Shown: positions 1 to 8,830 of the stretch, one piece after another | Numbering within the stretch: position 1 is the first letter of the stretch | Layout: each line of letters opens with the position of its first letter | DNA from: Microcystis wesenbergii NRERC-220 | GTDB lineage: Bacteria > Cyanobacteriota > Cyanobacteriia > Cyanobacteriales > Microcystaceae | Length of the DNA: 64,000 nt | Direction of reading: 5' to 3' | NCBI RefSeq assembly: GCF_032027425.1 | Contig: NZ_JAVSJA010000001.1 | Span: forward strand, 4,042,001 to 4,106,000 | Position numbers and translations under genes: made by a program | Notes under the pieces: generated by a model | What the model was told of the DNA's origin: nothing | Databases searched by the model: none | The model's input: only the letters and a program-made list of their open reading frames with translations

Positions 1-281
1 TAGAAGTGGAGTCCAATCGCGTTGGAAGAGGGAACAACAGCACCGGAGATGATGTTGTTTCCGTAGAGTAGAGAACCAGCTACAGGCTCGCGGATACCGT
101 CGATATCTACAGGAGGAGCGGCGATAAAGGCGATGATGAAGCAGGTGGTGGCGGTGAGCAGGGTGGGGATCATGATCACACCGAACCAGCCGACATAAAG
201 ACGGTTGTTGGTGCTGGTGATCCACTGACAGAACTGCTCCCACAGGGAAGCGCTCTCGCGCTGTTGTAGAGTGGTGGTCAT
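1..281 (-). CDS. psbA: Photosystem II D1 protein, N-terminal part (cut by window edge)
   Basis: The reverse strand from 281 reads [18 protein letters not shown] and continues into the first transmembrane segment and the lumenal loop of D1, including an [14 protein letters not shown] stretch. D1 is the photosystem II reaction-centre subunit in the thylakoid membrane; it binds P680, the pheophytin, QB and the manganese cluster. About 94 of roughly 360 residues are present; the rest lies off the left edge. The start is unambiguous because this N-terminus is nearly invariant in cyanobacteria. A good promoter lies about 60 bp upstream. Which psbA paralogue this is cannot be told from the fragment. 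Confidence 0.97.
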   Translation of the reverse strand, partial: MTTTLQQRESASLWEQFCQWITSTNNRLYVGWFGVIMIPTLLTATTCFIIAFIAAPPVDIDGIREPVAGSLLYGNNIISGAVVPSSNAIGLHF

Positions 282-338
282 GGTTGGATAATTTCTGTAT
301 GTATTAGGTTGTCAAGGTTCTTTGTTTGACATGAGTTA

Positions 339-367
339 ATACTATCGTCTTTTTATAGTTATGTAAA
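339..367 (-). promoter_or_regulatory. Predicted psbA promoter (-35/-10)
   Basis: On the reverse strand TTTACA (362-367) is followed after exactly 17 bp by TAGTAT (339-344), about 58 bp upstream of the psbA start codon. The -35 TTTACA element and the short AT-rich leader are typical of cyanobacterial psbA promoters. Transcription would start near 330. Assigned by eye only. Confidence 0.6.
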
Positions 368-466
368 GGGGTTTTAAGGAATGTTTTTTTATCAATGTCA
401 TAACTTTTACTTATATAATTGATGTTGAGGTAAACTAGAAGCAGACAAATTCTGCAAAAATAAGCG

Positions 467-904
467 ATGATACCCGAAATTACTGCAAAACTATTGGAAG
501 CGAAGAAGGAAAAAGGCCTGAGTTTCGCTGACCTAGAAGCGATTCTAGGACGAGATGAGGTGTGGATTGCCGCTGTTTTTTACCGGCAAGCGAGCGCCTC
601 CCTAGAAGAAGCAACGAAAATTGTGGCAGCTTTGGGACTGGGAACCGAAATCGTCGCATCCTTAACCGGGTATCCTCTCAAGGGATTGGGTCCTGTTGTC
701 CCCACCGACCCCCTGATTTATCGTTTCTACGAGATCATGCAGGTGTATGGAATGCCACTAAAATCGGTGATTCATGAAAAATTCGGCGATGGTATTATGA
801 GTGCGATCGATTTTACCCTCGACGTGGATAAGGAGGAAGACCCTAAAGGCGATCGCGTTAAAATTACTATGTCGGGTAAGTTTTTACCCTATAAGAAGTG
901 GTGA
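467..904 (+). CDS. cynS: Cyanate hydratase (cyanase)
   Basis: Cyanase converts cyanate and bicarbonate to ammonia and carbon dioxide (via carbamate), a nitrogen-scavenging and detoxifying reaction in the cytoplasm. The 145-residue length is close to the family norm. The catalytic triad is visible: Arg86 and Glu89 in [11 protein letters not shown] and Ser112 in [10 protein letters not shown], matching Arg96, Glu99 and Ser122 of the E. coli enzyme. The N-terminal part is the helix-turn-helix-like domain used for decamer assembly. It stands alone, divergent from psbA, with no cynABD transport genes beside it. No good ribosome binding site precedes the ATG. Confidence 0.95.
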   Translation: MIPEITAKLLEAKKEKGLSFADLEAILGRDEVWIAAVFYRQASASLEEATKIVAALGLGTEIVASLTGYPLKGLGPVVPTDPLIYRFYEIMQVYGMPLKSVIHEKFGDGIMSAIDFTLDVDKEEDPKGDRVKITMSGKFLPYKKW

Positions 905-1439
905 GTCCGGCCAAAGTCAACGGTAAGGAATTTCTATTCCTTGCCGCTCCTGGTATTTTTCTTAACAAAACTTAACAATTGACGGCAAAATTTTGCTTGC
1001 TTTTTTCGGCAGATTTTGGGACAATATTTTTAAAAGAGTTTACTAATAATGGAAATATAAGCACTTTAGTTTAAACACAAGAGTCCCATTATAAGAAAAT
1101 CATAAACCAAGCCGCCGCAAAAGTCAAGGGATCACTCCTAATTCAGTAATCAGTGATCAGTAAACAATGAAAAGACATTAGGAAACTGCTATTTTCAGTA
1201 AACAGTGATCAGTAAACAGTAATCAGTAAACAGTAATCAGTGAAAAGACAGTAGGAAACTGGCATTTGATGAGGCTCACTTAATACATAAGTAGTCGTGC
1301 AAAATTAATTTCCTAGTGAAGATAGGCAAGAGGCACTCTTGCAAGAGGCAAGAGGTGTTTAGATATGTGTAATTAATTTTGCTTAGGTACTTACTGCATA
1401 CTTAAAACTCAAATCTGATAACTGATAACTGATAACTGC
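905..1439. repeat. Gene-free stretch with short tandem repeats
   Basis: No gene seen. From about 1139 to 1259 the sequence is made of variants of CAGTAATCAGTGATCAGTAAA, and 1412-1439 holds TGATAACTGATAACTG units; both are STRR-like repeats that recur through the window. A GCAAGAGGCACTCTTGCAAG-like unit at about 1325-1355 has a relative near 38525. The front part (905-1080) is AT-rich and featureless to me. Confidence 0.7.
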
Positions 1440-3251
1440 CTAACCTAAATCTCGGTCTTTAGTGACGGTAATTTCCTTAGATAAATGTCGATACCAAGTA
1501 AAATAGAGACCGATGGAAAGCAAAAGAAAAACCAAAGCCAAAATCTTAAAACTTTGCCACTGCTTGATGATTAAAACAATCCCCATCATAAAGAGGACTA
1601 ATTGCCAAGGAACGGTGAGAAAAGCGGCGATGATATCCCGTTGATTTTCCGCTTTAATTTTTGCCTGTAGGTTAGGTTTAACACTTTGACGTACTTCTCC
1701 CCAAAAGCCAAAAGGTCGGGTAACATTATAGAAATTTTCCATAACTAAACTATCGGTGGGAGGAGTCAACAAAGTAGCGATAATACAGCCAGCTAAAGCG
1801 AACAAACTCGGCACAAGAAAGAGAATATATTCCTGATATTGACTGTGACGAAAGAAAGGTAAAATTATCGCTTGTGAAGCAATAGCTGCAATCATTCCCG
1901 CTAAAGTTCCCACGGCAAAACCATAACCATTAAAGCGCCACCAATACCAACGTAATAGCAGAGGAACTGCTAATCCTACCCCTAATCCCGTGGTTAACCA
2001 ACCCCAAATATCATTGACATTTTGGATATTAAAACTCAAAACTAAGCCAATTACTACCACAAAAACCGAGGCCAGACGACCTTGAAAAACTAACTCCTGT
2101 TCTCCCGCATTTGGTTTCAAAAAAGCTTGATATATATCTTTGACCCAATAGGCAGCACTAGCGTTAATAACTGCGTTAAAAGTGGACATAGCTGCCGCTA
2201 AAAAAGAAGCAATTAATAACCCCTTCATCCCCACGGGAACGTATTGAGTAATCACCGTGGCCAGAATTCTTTCCGGATCTGTAATCGTGCCTTTAGTTAA
2301 ACCGTAGTGAATACCTAAAACCGCAAAAGCTGTGACTAACGGCCAACGGAAAGAAAGCAGAATAATCCAGAATAAAGATAATAAACCGGCATCTCGATCG
2401 CTTTTGGCGGCTAGGTATCGTTGTAACATATAACCACCGCTGCCGCTGCAACCTTCGATGATGGTTTTAACTAAATAAAAGAAAATCACCCCACCAAACA
2501 AATTAAAGATGGCATAATCTCCGGGTAAATCCAAAGTTAAGGAGGGAAAAATACTAGCCCAGTCGCTTAAATTCCAAGTTTTTGGCTCCGTTGCCCCCGG
2601 AATTGCTACCGTGAAACTATCGGGAAGATTAACGGTAAAAAAGGCCACTGTCGATACATAAATTACCGCCACAAAAATCAGAAATCCTTGAAATAAATCG
2701 GTAATTACCCCACCATAAAAACCACTGGCCACTGTATAAATCAAGGTTAGAAGAATTAATATCACCGAAGCAAGACGATCATCCATACCCAGAAACTGCC
2801 CTAAAAATTTCCCCCCCGCAACGGAGAAATAACTCATCGCACCGATAGAGAATAAGAGAGTGGCGACGGCGCTAATAATTCGGGCAAAATTCCCCTGTTT
2901 TCCAGTTCCAAAGCGAAATTGCATCCATTCCGCCATGGTCATAACTTGGGCCCGGCGATTCCATTTACCCATAAAAGCCATGAGAAAGGCCATAATTAGG
3001 ACAACACCGCCCCGGATTTCGATAAATAGTCCTTTGGGTCCGACGGCGTAAATTAGGGCAGAAATGACCATAGTTCCCGCTAAATCGGTGTTAGCTGCCA
3101 TTCCCGACACCCCTAACATCCACCAGGGCAAATTGCGATTACCTAAAAAGTAGGATTCTAGACCTTGAGAAGCTTTTTTCTCGGCGATAATCCCGATTAT
3201 TAGGGTTCCTGCCAGATAAAGCAGCACAATTACATAATCAATTAACTGCAT
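1440..3251 (-). CDS. Sodium:solute symporter family protein (SSS/SLC5 type)
   Basis: A 603-residue polytopic membrane protein with a dozen or more hydrophobic segments spread from residue 5 to the C-terminus. The N-terminus (DYVIVLLYLAGTLIIGI followed by a loop with SYFLGNRNLPWWMLGVSG) is the hallmark first helix and loop of solute:sodium symporters, and an SFLAAAMSTFNAVINASAAY helix near residue 350 matches the conserved sodium-binding helix of the family. It should move a small organic solute inward with Na+ across the plasma membrane; the substrate cannot be told from sequence. It stands alone, ending in a repeat block, with an unrelated coiled-coil gene upstream on the same strand. Confidence 0.85.
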   Translation of the reverse strand: MQLIDYVIVLLYLAGTLIIGIIAEKKASQGLESYFLGNRNLPWWMLGVSGMAANTDLAGTMVISALIYAVGPKGLFIEIRGGVVLIMAFLMAFMGKWNRRAQVMTMAEWMQFRFGTGKQGNFARIISAVATLLFSIGAMSYFSVAGGKFLGQFLGMDDRLASVILILLTLIYTVASGFYGGVITDLFQGFLIFVAVIYVSTVAFFTVNLPDSFTVAIPGATEPKTWNLSDWASIFPSLTLDLPGDYAIFNLFGGVIFFYLVKTIIEGCSGSGGYMLQRYLAAKSDRDAGLLSLFWIILLSFRWPLVTAFAVLGIHYGLTKGTITDPERILATVITQYVPVGMKGLLIASFLAAAMSTFNAVINASAAYWVKDIYQAFLKPNAGEQELVFQGRLASVFVVVIGLVLSFNIQNVNDIWGWLTTGLGVGLAVPLLLRWYWWRFNGYGFAVGTLAGMIAAIASQAIILPFFRHSQYQEYILFLVPSLFALAGCIIATLLTPPTDSLVMENFYNVTRPFGFWGEVRQSVKPNLQAKIKAENQRDIIAAFLTVPWQLVLFMMGIVLIIKQWQSFKILALVFLLLSIGLYFTWYRHLSKEITVTKDRDLG

Positions 3252-3295
3252 AGTTTCAGATCAATTTAACTTTCGATCGTTATAGCATCAATTGA

Positions 3296-3664
3296 CTACG
3301 ATTTCTGGCTAACGGTTTCTTTTTCTAAGATTTGCACCCGTTGCTCTAGCTTTTTTAAATCTTCCTTTAATTCAATTACTAAAGTAGCTAAACGCTGGAA
3401 CAGTGGGTCAGTTTCCCCGACTACTTCCCCATTTACTATACCCGTTCCCGATCGCCGTTGGGGAATCGGAGCGGCATTTTCCCCGCGGATGGTTATTCCT
3501 CGGACTTGACTTTCAAGGCGCTCGACTCGATTGCGAAGACTAATTAACTCCGATCTTACCGCCGTATCCGATTGTGCTTTGCTGGCATTAACAAAACTCA
3601 GTATTAGCAAAAGGGAGATAATCAGCGTTAAAAAGCCATAAAAAGAGATTTTAGCTAATTTCAT
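3296..3664 (-). CDS. Hypothetical exported or anchored coiled-coil protein
   Basis: I do not recognise the family. The 122-residue product has a hydrophobic N-terminal segment (about residues 7-29) that could be a signal peptide or membrane anchor. It is followed by two heptad-rich stretches (about 38-60 and 88-120) rich in Leu, Glu, Lys and Arg, consistent with a coiled coil, separated by a Gly/Arg/Pro-rich linker. It lies 44 bp upstream of the symporter gene on the same strand, so co-transcription is possible. Function unknown. Confidence 0.6.
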   Translation of the reverse strand: MKLAKISFYGFLTLIISLLLILSFVNASKAQSDTAVRSELISLRNRVERLESQVRGITIRGENAAPIPQRRSGTGIVNGEVVGETDPLFQRLATLVIELKEDLKKLEQRVQILEKETVSQKS

Positions 3665-3817
3665 CGATTTTACCCCCTATCTATCTTACCCAACTTAATG
3701 TTAAGAAACGTGGCTAAATCTAAAGCTTAATTGCAATTCCGCCCCCGGGTGATTAGTGGCTCAAAAGAGGATGATAAGGTAAAAAACACGATTTTGTCGA
3801 AATTTGGCCTTATCTCT

Positions 3818-3991
3818 ATGTATAAAAACTCGGATAAAGATTTTCTCGGAGCGGCAATCACAGCCGGTTTAGGTGCGGGAATCGTCACTTCTTTTGCCGT
3901 CAATCAAGGACAAGACATCGGTACAGCTTTAGGAATTACCGCTTTAGCGGCTCTTTGCGGTGTTATCTGCCGTCATTTTGACCTAATGTGA
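3818..3991 (+). CDS. Hypothetical small membrane protein
   Basis: The reading frame is open from a TTG at 3731, but the first ATG (3818) gives a 57-residue protein starting MYKNSDKDFLG with two glycine/alanine-rich hydrophobic segments separated by a short NQGQD turn, likely a small two-helix membrane protein. I prefer the ATG because the upstream part is polar and lacks a good ribosome binding site. The family is not recognised. It converges on the CpcT-like gene, whose end is only 12 bp away. Confidence 0.45.
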   Translation: MYKNSDKDFLGAAITAGLGAGIVTSFAVNQGQDIGTALGITALAALCGVICRHFDLM

Positions 3992-4002
3992 TGCAATCTT
4001 CC

Positions 4003-4605
4003 TCACACCTCCAATTCTGCCGAAAAATCCCGTTTTTTCTCGTATTGATAGGGACCGAGCAGAGCGCCCCAAATTCCCTTACCACTGCCGGGATCTAGAC
4101 CTTTATCGTAGGTTTTTAGGCTATGACTCGTCACCTCGAAACCCAAAGACACCTGATAGGTTGTACCCTCATAGGTGAATTGACAGTGCTGTTCCGGTTG
4201 CGGTTGGGCGATAAACTGGTATTGATGATCAGCGAGGGTATGGACTTGGACCGCTAAAGTGCAAGTAGGCAGGAAAGTTAGGTCTTCTAAGCTAATTTTT
4301 CGCAAAATATCGGGATTTTTGCCCGCACCTTGCACGGATTTCAGGTCATTAAACATATAATGCCTAACCTCTAACCCTCCCGATTCCGAGCGCGTTAATC
4401 GCCACAGTCGCGGTCGGTAGGGTTGGTCTAAATTGATGATACTGGCTTGTTCGGCAAAAAGCGCGATGCTGTCTTCCCGAAATAAAGGCAGCGGACGCAA
4501 CCATAAACGCAGGTGAACGTACCACACCGGTTCTGCTTGCGCTTGCCGTTGATTTTCAAATTCACCCGCGAGATACCGACCGAAAGTGATTAATTCAGGG
4601 GTCAT
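4003..4605 (-). CDS. cpcT: CpcT/CpeT-type chromophore lyase
   Basis: Members of this family attach phycocyanobilin to the beta subunit of phycocyanin (Cys-153/155) or act similarly on phycoerythrin. The 200-residue length and the landmarks fit: an N-terminal helix (ITFGRYLAGEFENQRQA), an HLRLWLRPLP strand, a YRPRLWRL strand and a C-terminal GSGKGIWGALLGPYQYEK-type motif. These proteins form a calycin-like beta-barrel that holds bilin in the cytoplasm. The gene stands alone, away from phycobilisome structural genes. The symbol is tentative because cyanobacteria carry paralogues and substrate preference cannot be read here. Confidence 0.85.
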   Translation of the reverse strand: MTPELITFGRYLAGEFENQRQAQAEPVWYVHLRLWLRPLPLFREDSIALFAEQASIINLDQPYRPRLWRLTRSESGGLEVRHYMFNDLKSVQGAGKNPDILRKISLEDLTFLPTCTLAVQVHTLADHQYQFIAQPQPEQHCQFTYEGTTYQVSLGFEVTSHSLKTYDKGLDPGSGKGIWGALLGPYQYEKKRDFSAELEV

Positions 4606-4682
4606 AGGTCAAAAAATTCTCCTTATTGCCTCAAAATTAATCCTAACACCCATAGAACTCACTTTTTTGACAAAAATGACCT

Positions 4683-5708
4683 TCAGGCTACCAGAACCCG
4701 CTTAAACCCGGCTATTCCCCCTTTAGTGTACCAATATTCCCAGCGACCGCCAGCAGCACTAGACCAATCCTTGAGGTCAAATTTACCGCTGCCGGAGGGA
4801 GTTCCCGCGATGCGATAGACTTTCACCGCTTGACCGTTATTATTCCAGATTAAAGGTCGATCCGGCTCCATCTGTTCGGGTAGAGTCCTGTTAGTTTGCA
4901 GAAAATAGGCATCTTGTCCCTTATCGGTGCCGTTGCCATAGACTTTGGCGATACCATCCTCATCGATCGCCAGAAAAGCTCCTTCTTCTAAACCGATAGC
5001 GTAGGCAGGTAGTTGATTGTGATTATCGTGTACATTACGGGCTAAAAAACCAAAAAGGCGACCATATCTTGTTTCGGGATGATCTTGATTGAGTCGATCC
5101 AAATGGGTATCTGTCACCACTTTTTTGAGAAAAGGAACCCGAATAAAATCACTCCGATAGAAGTCTTTAGTGTTGAAGTGAAAGGGATTATTTAATATTT
5201 CCGAACTCAGTACCCCTTCGTGAGTGGGCGCATAGTAAAAATCACCCAGAATAGCCATTCCTGCGCTGGTTCCCGCCACGGGAACTTTTTTCTCATTGAT
5301 CAGATAATTGATCGCTGTTTCCACCTTTGTGCTTTCCCACAAATCCTCGTACTGATTTTGATCACCACCGGCAAAAAAAAGAATATCGGCATTACGAATA
5401 TATTCGATAACATCAGGATGATTCGCCGCTTCACGACTATCAATTGATAGTTCCGCCGCCGAGCCGATCAGGGAGGGATAATTGTCGCAAATCCAATCGG
5501 CTTGACTGCCAAGATCGCCAAAGCGCAACACTAAGTAATTACCGCCTTTAGCTCGATTTAATAACCATTTTGTCGCCTGATCTTCTCCTAACTTACCTTC
5601 TTCCGCTCCCCCGATTAATAAAATACCCGATCGATGTTTTACAGACTTAAAATTGGCTTGTCCACAACGACAAGAATAATGGAAATCTCGATCATGATTG
5701 TTAGACAT
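4683..5708 (-). CDS. Cyanophycinase-like serine peptidase (S51 family)
   Basis: Cyanophycinase cleaves the arginine/aspartate storage polymer cyanophycin to beta-Asp-Arg dipeptides. Visible signatures are a GGAEEGK start of the fold, FFAGGDQ, the nucleophile-elbow GTSAGMAILGD with the catalytic Ser, the DTHLDRLNQDH...RYGRL region that shapes the active site, and a GLEEGAFLAID strand. At 341 residues it is longer than a typical cyanophycinase of about 270. The N-terminus carries a short CRCGQ-containing extension, and the last 80 residues form an added domain ending in a WEYWYTKGG segment. It could therefore be a paralogue acting on another beta-aspartyl substrate. No cyanophycin synthetase gene is adjacent. 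Confidence 0.8.
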   Translation of the reverse strand: MSNNHDRDFHYSCRCGQANFKSVKHRSGILLIGGAEEGKLGEDQATKWLLNRAKGGNYLVLRFGDLGSQADWICDNYPSLIGSAAELSIDSREAANHPDVIEYIRNADILFFAGGDQNQYEDLWESTKVETAINYLINEKKVPVAGTSAGMAILGDFYYAPTHEGVLSSEILNNPFHFNTKDFYRSDFIRVPFLKKVVTDTHLDRLNQDHPETRYGRLFGFLARNVHDNHNQLPAYAIGLEEGAFLAIDEDGIAKVYGNGTDKGQDAYFLQTNRTLPEQMEPDRPLIWNNNGQAVKVYRIAGTPSGSGKFDLKDWSSAAGGRWEYWYTKGGIAGFKRVLVA

Positions 5709-5928
5709 GGTCTTATACCCTCGCCCCTTAGCTTACTGCTTCTATCCTAGCTTCAACTAGGACAAAATCAGAGTTTTCTACCATAAAAGTTAACAACAAA
5801 GCCGATCTATAGCTGAAATCGGTAGCGGCAAAACTCCCTAGTTTACATTCTGTTAAAAATCGTCCTATAATAATTCAAGGCTAGAAACTGGCAATTATTA
5901 CTGTTAAAGTTGGGAATCGGCGGGCGAT

Positions 5929-7077
5929 ATGTTAAACAGACGTTCTTTTTTGCAAGGATTAGGTACAATCGCCTTAGCGGGGGGTTTAAGTGGCTGCGCT
6001 TCCAGAAGCGGCGATCCGAGCATTTTTCTCCTGTCCGGTTCGATTCCGCCGCGATTACTAACAGATTTTCGGAAAACTATTGCCGAAAAAAAAGTCAATT
6101 TTCAGTCGGAAAGGCAGCTGAAAGAGCTATTAAAGTTGTTGGAAAAATGGTTAAAAAATCAGGATCAACCAGCCTCACAATTTTCGATTCCTATCCCTTT
6201 TAGGGAACAAAACCCAGCGATGGGTAATTTAGTCACCCTAGGGGATGCTTGGCTAGGAAAAGCGATTACTAACGGTTTAATTCAACCTCTAGATACTTCT
6301 CAACTCTCTAATTGGTCAAAACTGCCCCCCCGTTGGCAAGAAAACATGACTCGCAATGGCCAAGGACAACTGCAAACAGAGGGAAAAGTCTGGGGTGCGC
6401 CCTACCGTTGGGGAATGACAGTAATTGCCTATAATGAGGAAAAATTCGCTCAATTTGACTGGCGACCACAGGATTGGTCTGATTTATGGCGACCGGAATT
6501 AACCGGTAAAATTGCCCTAATTGATAATCGTCGCGAAGTCATCGGTTTAACCCTAAAAAAATTGGGTTATTCTTATAATTCTAGTGATTTAAAACAAGTA
6601 ATGGGACTAAAAGACCAGCTATTCGCTTTACAAAAACAGGTAAGATTTTATAGTTCTCAACATTATTTACAACCCCTAATACTCGGTGATGTCTGGCTGT
6701 CTGTGGGTTGGTCTAATGATATTTTACCAGTGAGTGATCGCTATAAGAAAATTAAAGTTGTTGTCCCCAAATCTGGCACTTCCCTCTGGTCAGATGTGTG
6801 GGTAAAACCAGTTTTAACTACTCCTAATTCTCTTGTCCAGCAATGGATTGATTTTTGTTGGCAACCAGAATCCGCTACTAAAATTTCTTTATTTACCTCC
6901 GGATTATCTCCCCTAATTCTCACTGAAAATCCCGACCAAATTTCCCCAGATATTAGAAATAATCCTTTACTTGTCAATCCGGAAGCGATCAAAAAAAGCG
7001 ATTTTTTAAACCCTTTATCGCCAGCAACCGAGCAAGAATACGAGCAATTGTGGCAAGCAATGCGACAGTTAGTATAG
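5929..7077 (+). CDS. Tat-exported lipoprotein, ABC-type solute-binding protein (PotD/Fbp-like)
   Basis: The first 25 residues are MLNRRSFLQGLGTIALAGG followed by LSGCAS: a twin-arginine RRSFLQG motif and a lipobox (LSGC), so the protein should be folded before export and then lipid-anchored outside the plasma membrane. The remaining 360 residues resemble periplasmic polyamine/iron-type binding proteins (family 1), with GAPYRWGMTVIAYNEEKF and the DWSDLWRPELTGKIALIDN motif near residues 175-200 that is characteristic of PotD-like proteins. The ligand is unknown, and no ABC permease or ATPase gene is adjacent, so the transporter partner must be encoded elsewhere. Confidence 0.82.
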   Translation: MLNRRSFLQGLGTIALAGGLSGCASRSGDPSIFLLSGSIPPRLLTDFRKTIAEKKVNFQSERQLKELLKLLEKWLKNQDQPASQFSIPIPFREQNPAMGNLVTLGDAWLGKAITNGLIQPLDTSQLSNWSKLPPRWQENMTRNGQGQLQTEGKVWGAPYRWGMTVIAYNEEKFAQFDWRPQDWSDLWRPELTGKIALIDNRREVIGLTLKKLGYSYNSSDLKQVMGLKDQLFALQKQVRFYSSQHYLQPLILGDVWLSVGWSNDILPVSDRYKKIKVVVPKSGTSLWSDVWVKPVLTTPNSLVQQWIDFCWQPESATKISLFTSGLSPLILTENPDQISPDIRNNPLLVNPEAIKKSDFLNPLSPATEQEYEQLWQAMRQLV

Positions 7078-7079
7078 TC

Positions 7080-7225
7080 AGGAGATACTAGACAAAATTC
7101 TGCGGGTTGTCTCTTTGTGTCCTCTGTGCCTCTGTAGTTAAAAAAATGCTTATTGCCTGATCTCGAAATCAGACCAAAAAGGAATAGTTTTAAAGCAACA
7201 GGAGATACTAGGCAAAATTCTGTGA
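7080..7225. repeat. Pair of short direct repeats
   Basis: AGGAGATACTAGACAAAATT at about 7080 recurs with one change (AGGAGATACTAGGCAAAATT) at about 7200, 120 bp apart. A stretch related to TCTTTGTGTCCTCTGTGCC lies between them; this looks like intergenic repeat debris rather than coding sequence. Confidence 0.6.
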
Positions 7226-7248
7226 GTCGGAAACTTAATACTGATAAC

Positions 7249-7470
7249 TCATAAATTATACTTTCCTGAAAACCATTTGTATATAAGGTATAAAATGCTC
7301 GCATTAACTACAAGACTAAGAAATTCAGAATATCTGTTTGCTTGTAAATTTGATGATGATCCTCCGAGCATTGCTTGTATATGGTTATTAACTTCTGGAG
7401 CAATTAAAGTTATATAAGCGGCGACAACAAGGATAAATCCTAGCAGATATCGATTAGACTGATTCATCAA
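7249..7470 (-). CDS. Hypothetical small membrane protein, two helices
   Basis: The 73-residue product has a hydrophobic segment at about residues 8-25 and a second at about 52-66, with a polar middle (NNHIQAMLGGSSSNLQANRY). The ATG is preceded on its strand by an AT-rich leader without a clear ribosome binding site. I do not recognise the family. Low-complexity surroundings make a chance ORF possible. Confidence 0.4.
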   Translation of the reverse strand: MMNQSNRYLLGFILVVAAYITLIAPEVNNHIQAMLGGSSSNLQANRYSEFLSLVVNASILYLIYKWFSGKYNL

Positions 7471-7496
7471 TATTAAGGTGAAAACTACATTTACCT

Positions 7497-7540
7497 AACT
7501 GATAACTGCTCACTGATAACTGATAACTGATAACTGATTA
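7497..7540. repeat. STRR-like ACTGATA repeat block
   Basis: Tandem TAACTGATAACTGATAACTG units immediately downstream of the site-2 protease gene; the same unit recurs near 1412, 52705 and 61145. Such blocks flank many genes in the window. Confidence 0.75.
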
Positions 7541-8659
7541 AGCGGTTTGGCTTTGGGTTTCTTGGGCAAGAAAAGTAAGGATAGAAGCTTTCTCAATTAA
7601 CCCCAAAACCGTGCCGTTTTCTTCTACCACTGTCACTTGAGATAAATTTTCTCCTTCCAAAATTTTAACCACATCTAGGAGGGAAGTATGAGACAAAACC
7701 AGTTTGAGACTTTCGCTAGTGTCTAATAACCGGCCGATATTTACCTCTGTCCATTGGGAAGTGGGAATCGTTTTCAGAGCCTCTACATTAATCACCCCCA
7801 ATAGTTTACCTTCGCTATCGGTAACTAGGAATTTAGACCATTGTTGTTTACCGATAACATAATTATTAGCAAACTCCCGCAGGGTTAAATTAATCGGCAC
7901 TACAGGACTATTAGGAGAGATAACATCTTTAGCGGTGTAGCGACTTAGGAAATCTTGAACCTTAGCTGATTGAGCGGAAAAGCCAGCATTTTGTAGAAGG
8001 AAAATGCCAATTAATAGCGTCCAAGCACTGCCAAATTGACTGATTCCGAGAATTGATAGCGCACCGATGACAATCGCTAACCAACCAAAAAATTGACCGA
8101 AACGACTAGCGAATAAAACCCCTTTATTGGGATTACCCGTTACTTGCCAAACGACGGCTTTAAGGATATTACCACCATCTAAAGGTAAACCGGGGATCAG
8201 GTTAAATAGCCCTAGGGCGAGGTTGATATAGGCCAGGAGAGAAAGAATCGCCGCCAGGGGCGCGCTTAAACTAATATTAAGACCAATAATTAGGAAGATA
8301 CCGAAGAGCAGTAAACTAACTAAAGGGCCGGCAATTGCCACAAGAAAAGCTTCTAGAGGAGTTTTCGATTCTCTGCCGAGAGTTGCCAAACCACCGAATA
8401 AAAAGAGGGTAATTGATTTGACCTCAATACCTTGGGTGATGGCAACAAAACTATGACCTAATTCGTGGGCAACCACGGAGGCAAATAGGAGAATAGCGGC
8501 AAAAAATCCTAAGAGCCAGGGCATGATTCCCGTTAACTGGGGAAACTGACTTAATTCTCCTCCATAGGTTAAGGTAATTAACCCCAGAACGAAGAACCAA
8601 GAAGGATTAATATAAAAGGGAATTCCAAAGAGATTCCCGACTCTAATGTTGCCATTCAT
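7538..8659 (-). CDS. Site-2 protease family membrane metalloprotease with CBS domains (M50)
   Basis: An intramembrane zinc metalloprotease. The product from the ATG at 8659 has HELGH at residues 65-69 in a transmembrane helix and NLIPGLPLDGG at 153-163, giving the two His, the Glu and the Asp of the M50 active site, with about six hydrophobic segments in the first 220 residues. Residues about 245-370 form a pair of CBS repeats that could sense adenine nucleotides, as in the SpoIVFB-like group with C-terminal CBS domains. The frame is open to 8767, but MNGNIRVGNLFGIPF is the expected family start and the extra 36 residues do not look homologous. The substrate is unknown. Confidence 0.88.
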   Translation of the reverse strand: MNGNIRVGNLFGIPFYINPSWFFVLGLITLTYGGELSQFPQLTGIMPWLLGFFAAILLFASVVAHELGHSFVAITQGIEVKSITLFLFGGLATLGRESKTPLEAFLVAIAGPLVSLLLFGIFLIIGLNISLSAPLAAILSLLAYINLALGLFNLIPGLPLDGGNILKAVVWQVTGNPNKGVLFASRFGQFFGWLAIVIGALSILGISQFGSAWTLLIGIFLLQNAGFSAQSAKVQDFLSRYTAKDVISPNSPVVPINLTLREFANNYVIGKQQWSKFLVTDSEGKLLGVINVEALKTIPTSQWTEVNIGRLLDTSESLKLVLSHTSLLDVVKILEGENLSQVTVVEENGTVLGLIEKASILTFLAQETQSQTA

Positions 8660-8830
8660 TTTGTATCTTCTCCAATTATTGGGGACTAACGCCAAGAAGA
8701 TTAGGTTATCAATTACGCCATTCACTTCTGTTAACAATTGTAACAAAAATGAAAATCTCTCCGGCATTCTTTCAGGGAGTAAAAACCGTCATCACTGTGG
8801 TTCGGTTATTTTCGTAGGAGAATTAAATCA

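Noticed and set aside
467-1439. A cyanate uptake and use operon with the symporter
   Set aside because: cynS and the symporter are on opposite strands with a 535-bp repeat-filled gap, so no operon link is supported.
6741-7304. 187-residue reverse-strand ORF
   Set aside because: It overlaps the solute-binding protein antisense and has a Cys/Ser-rich shadow composition; no homology features.
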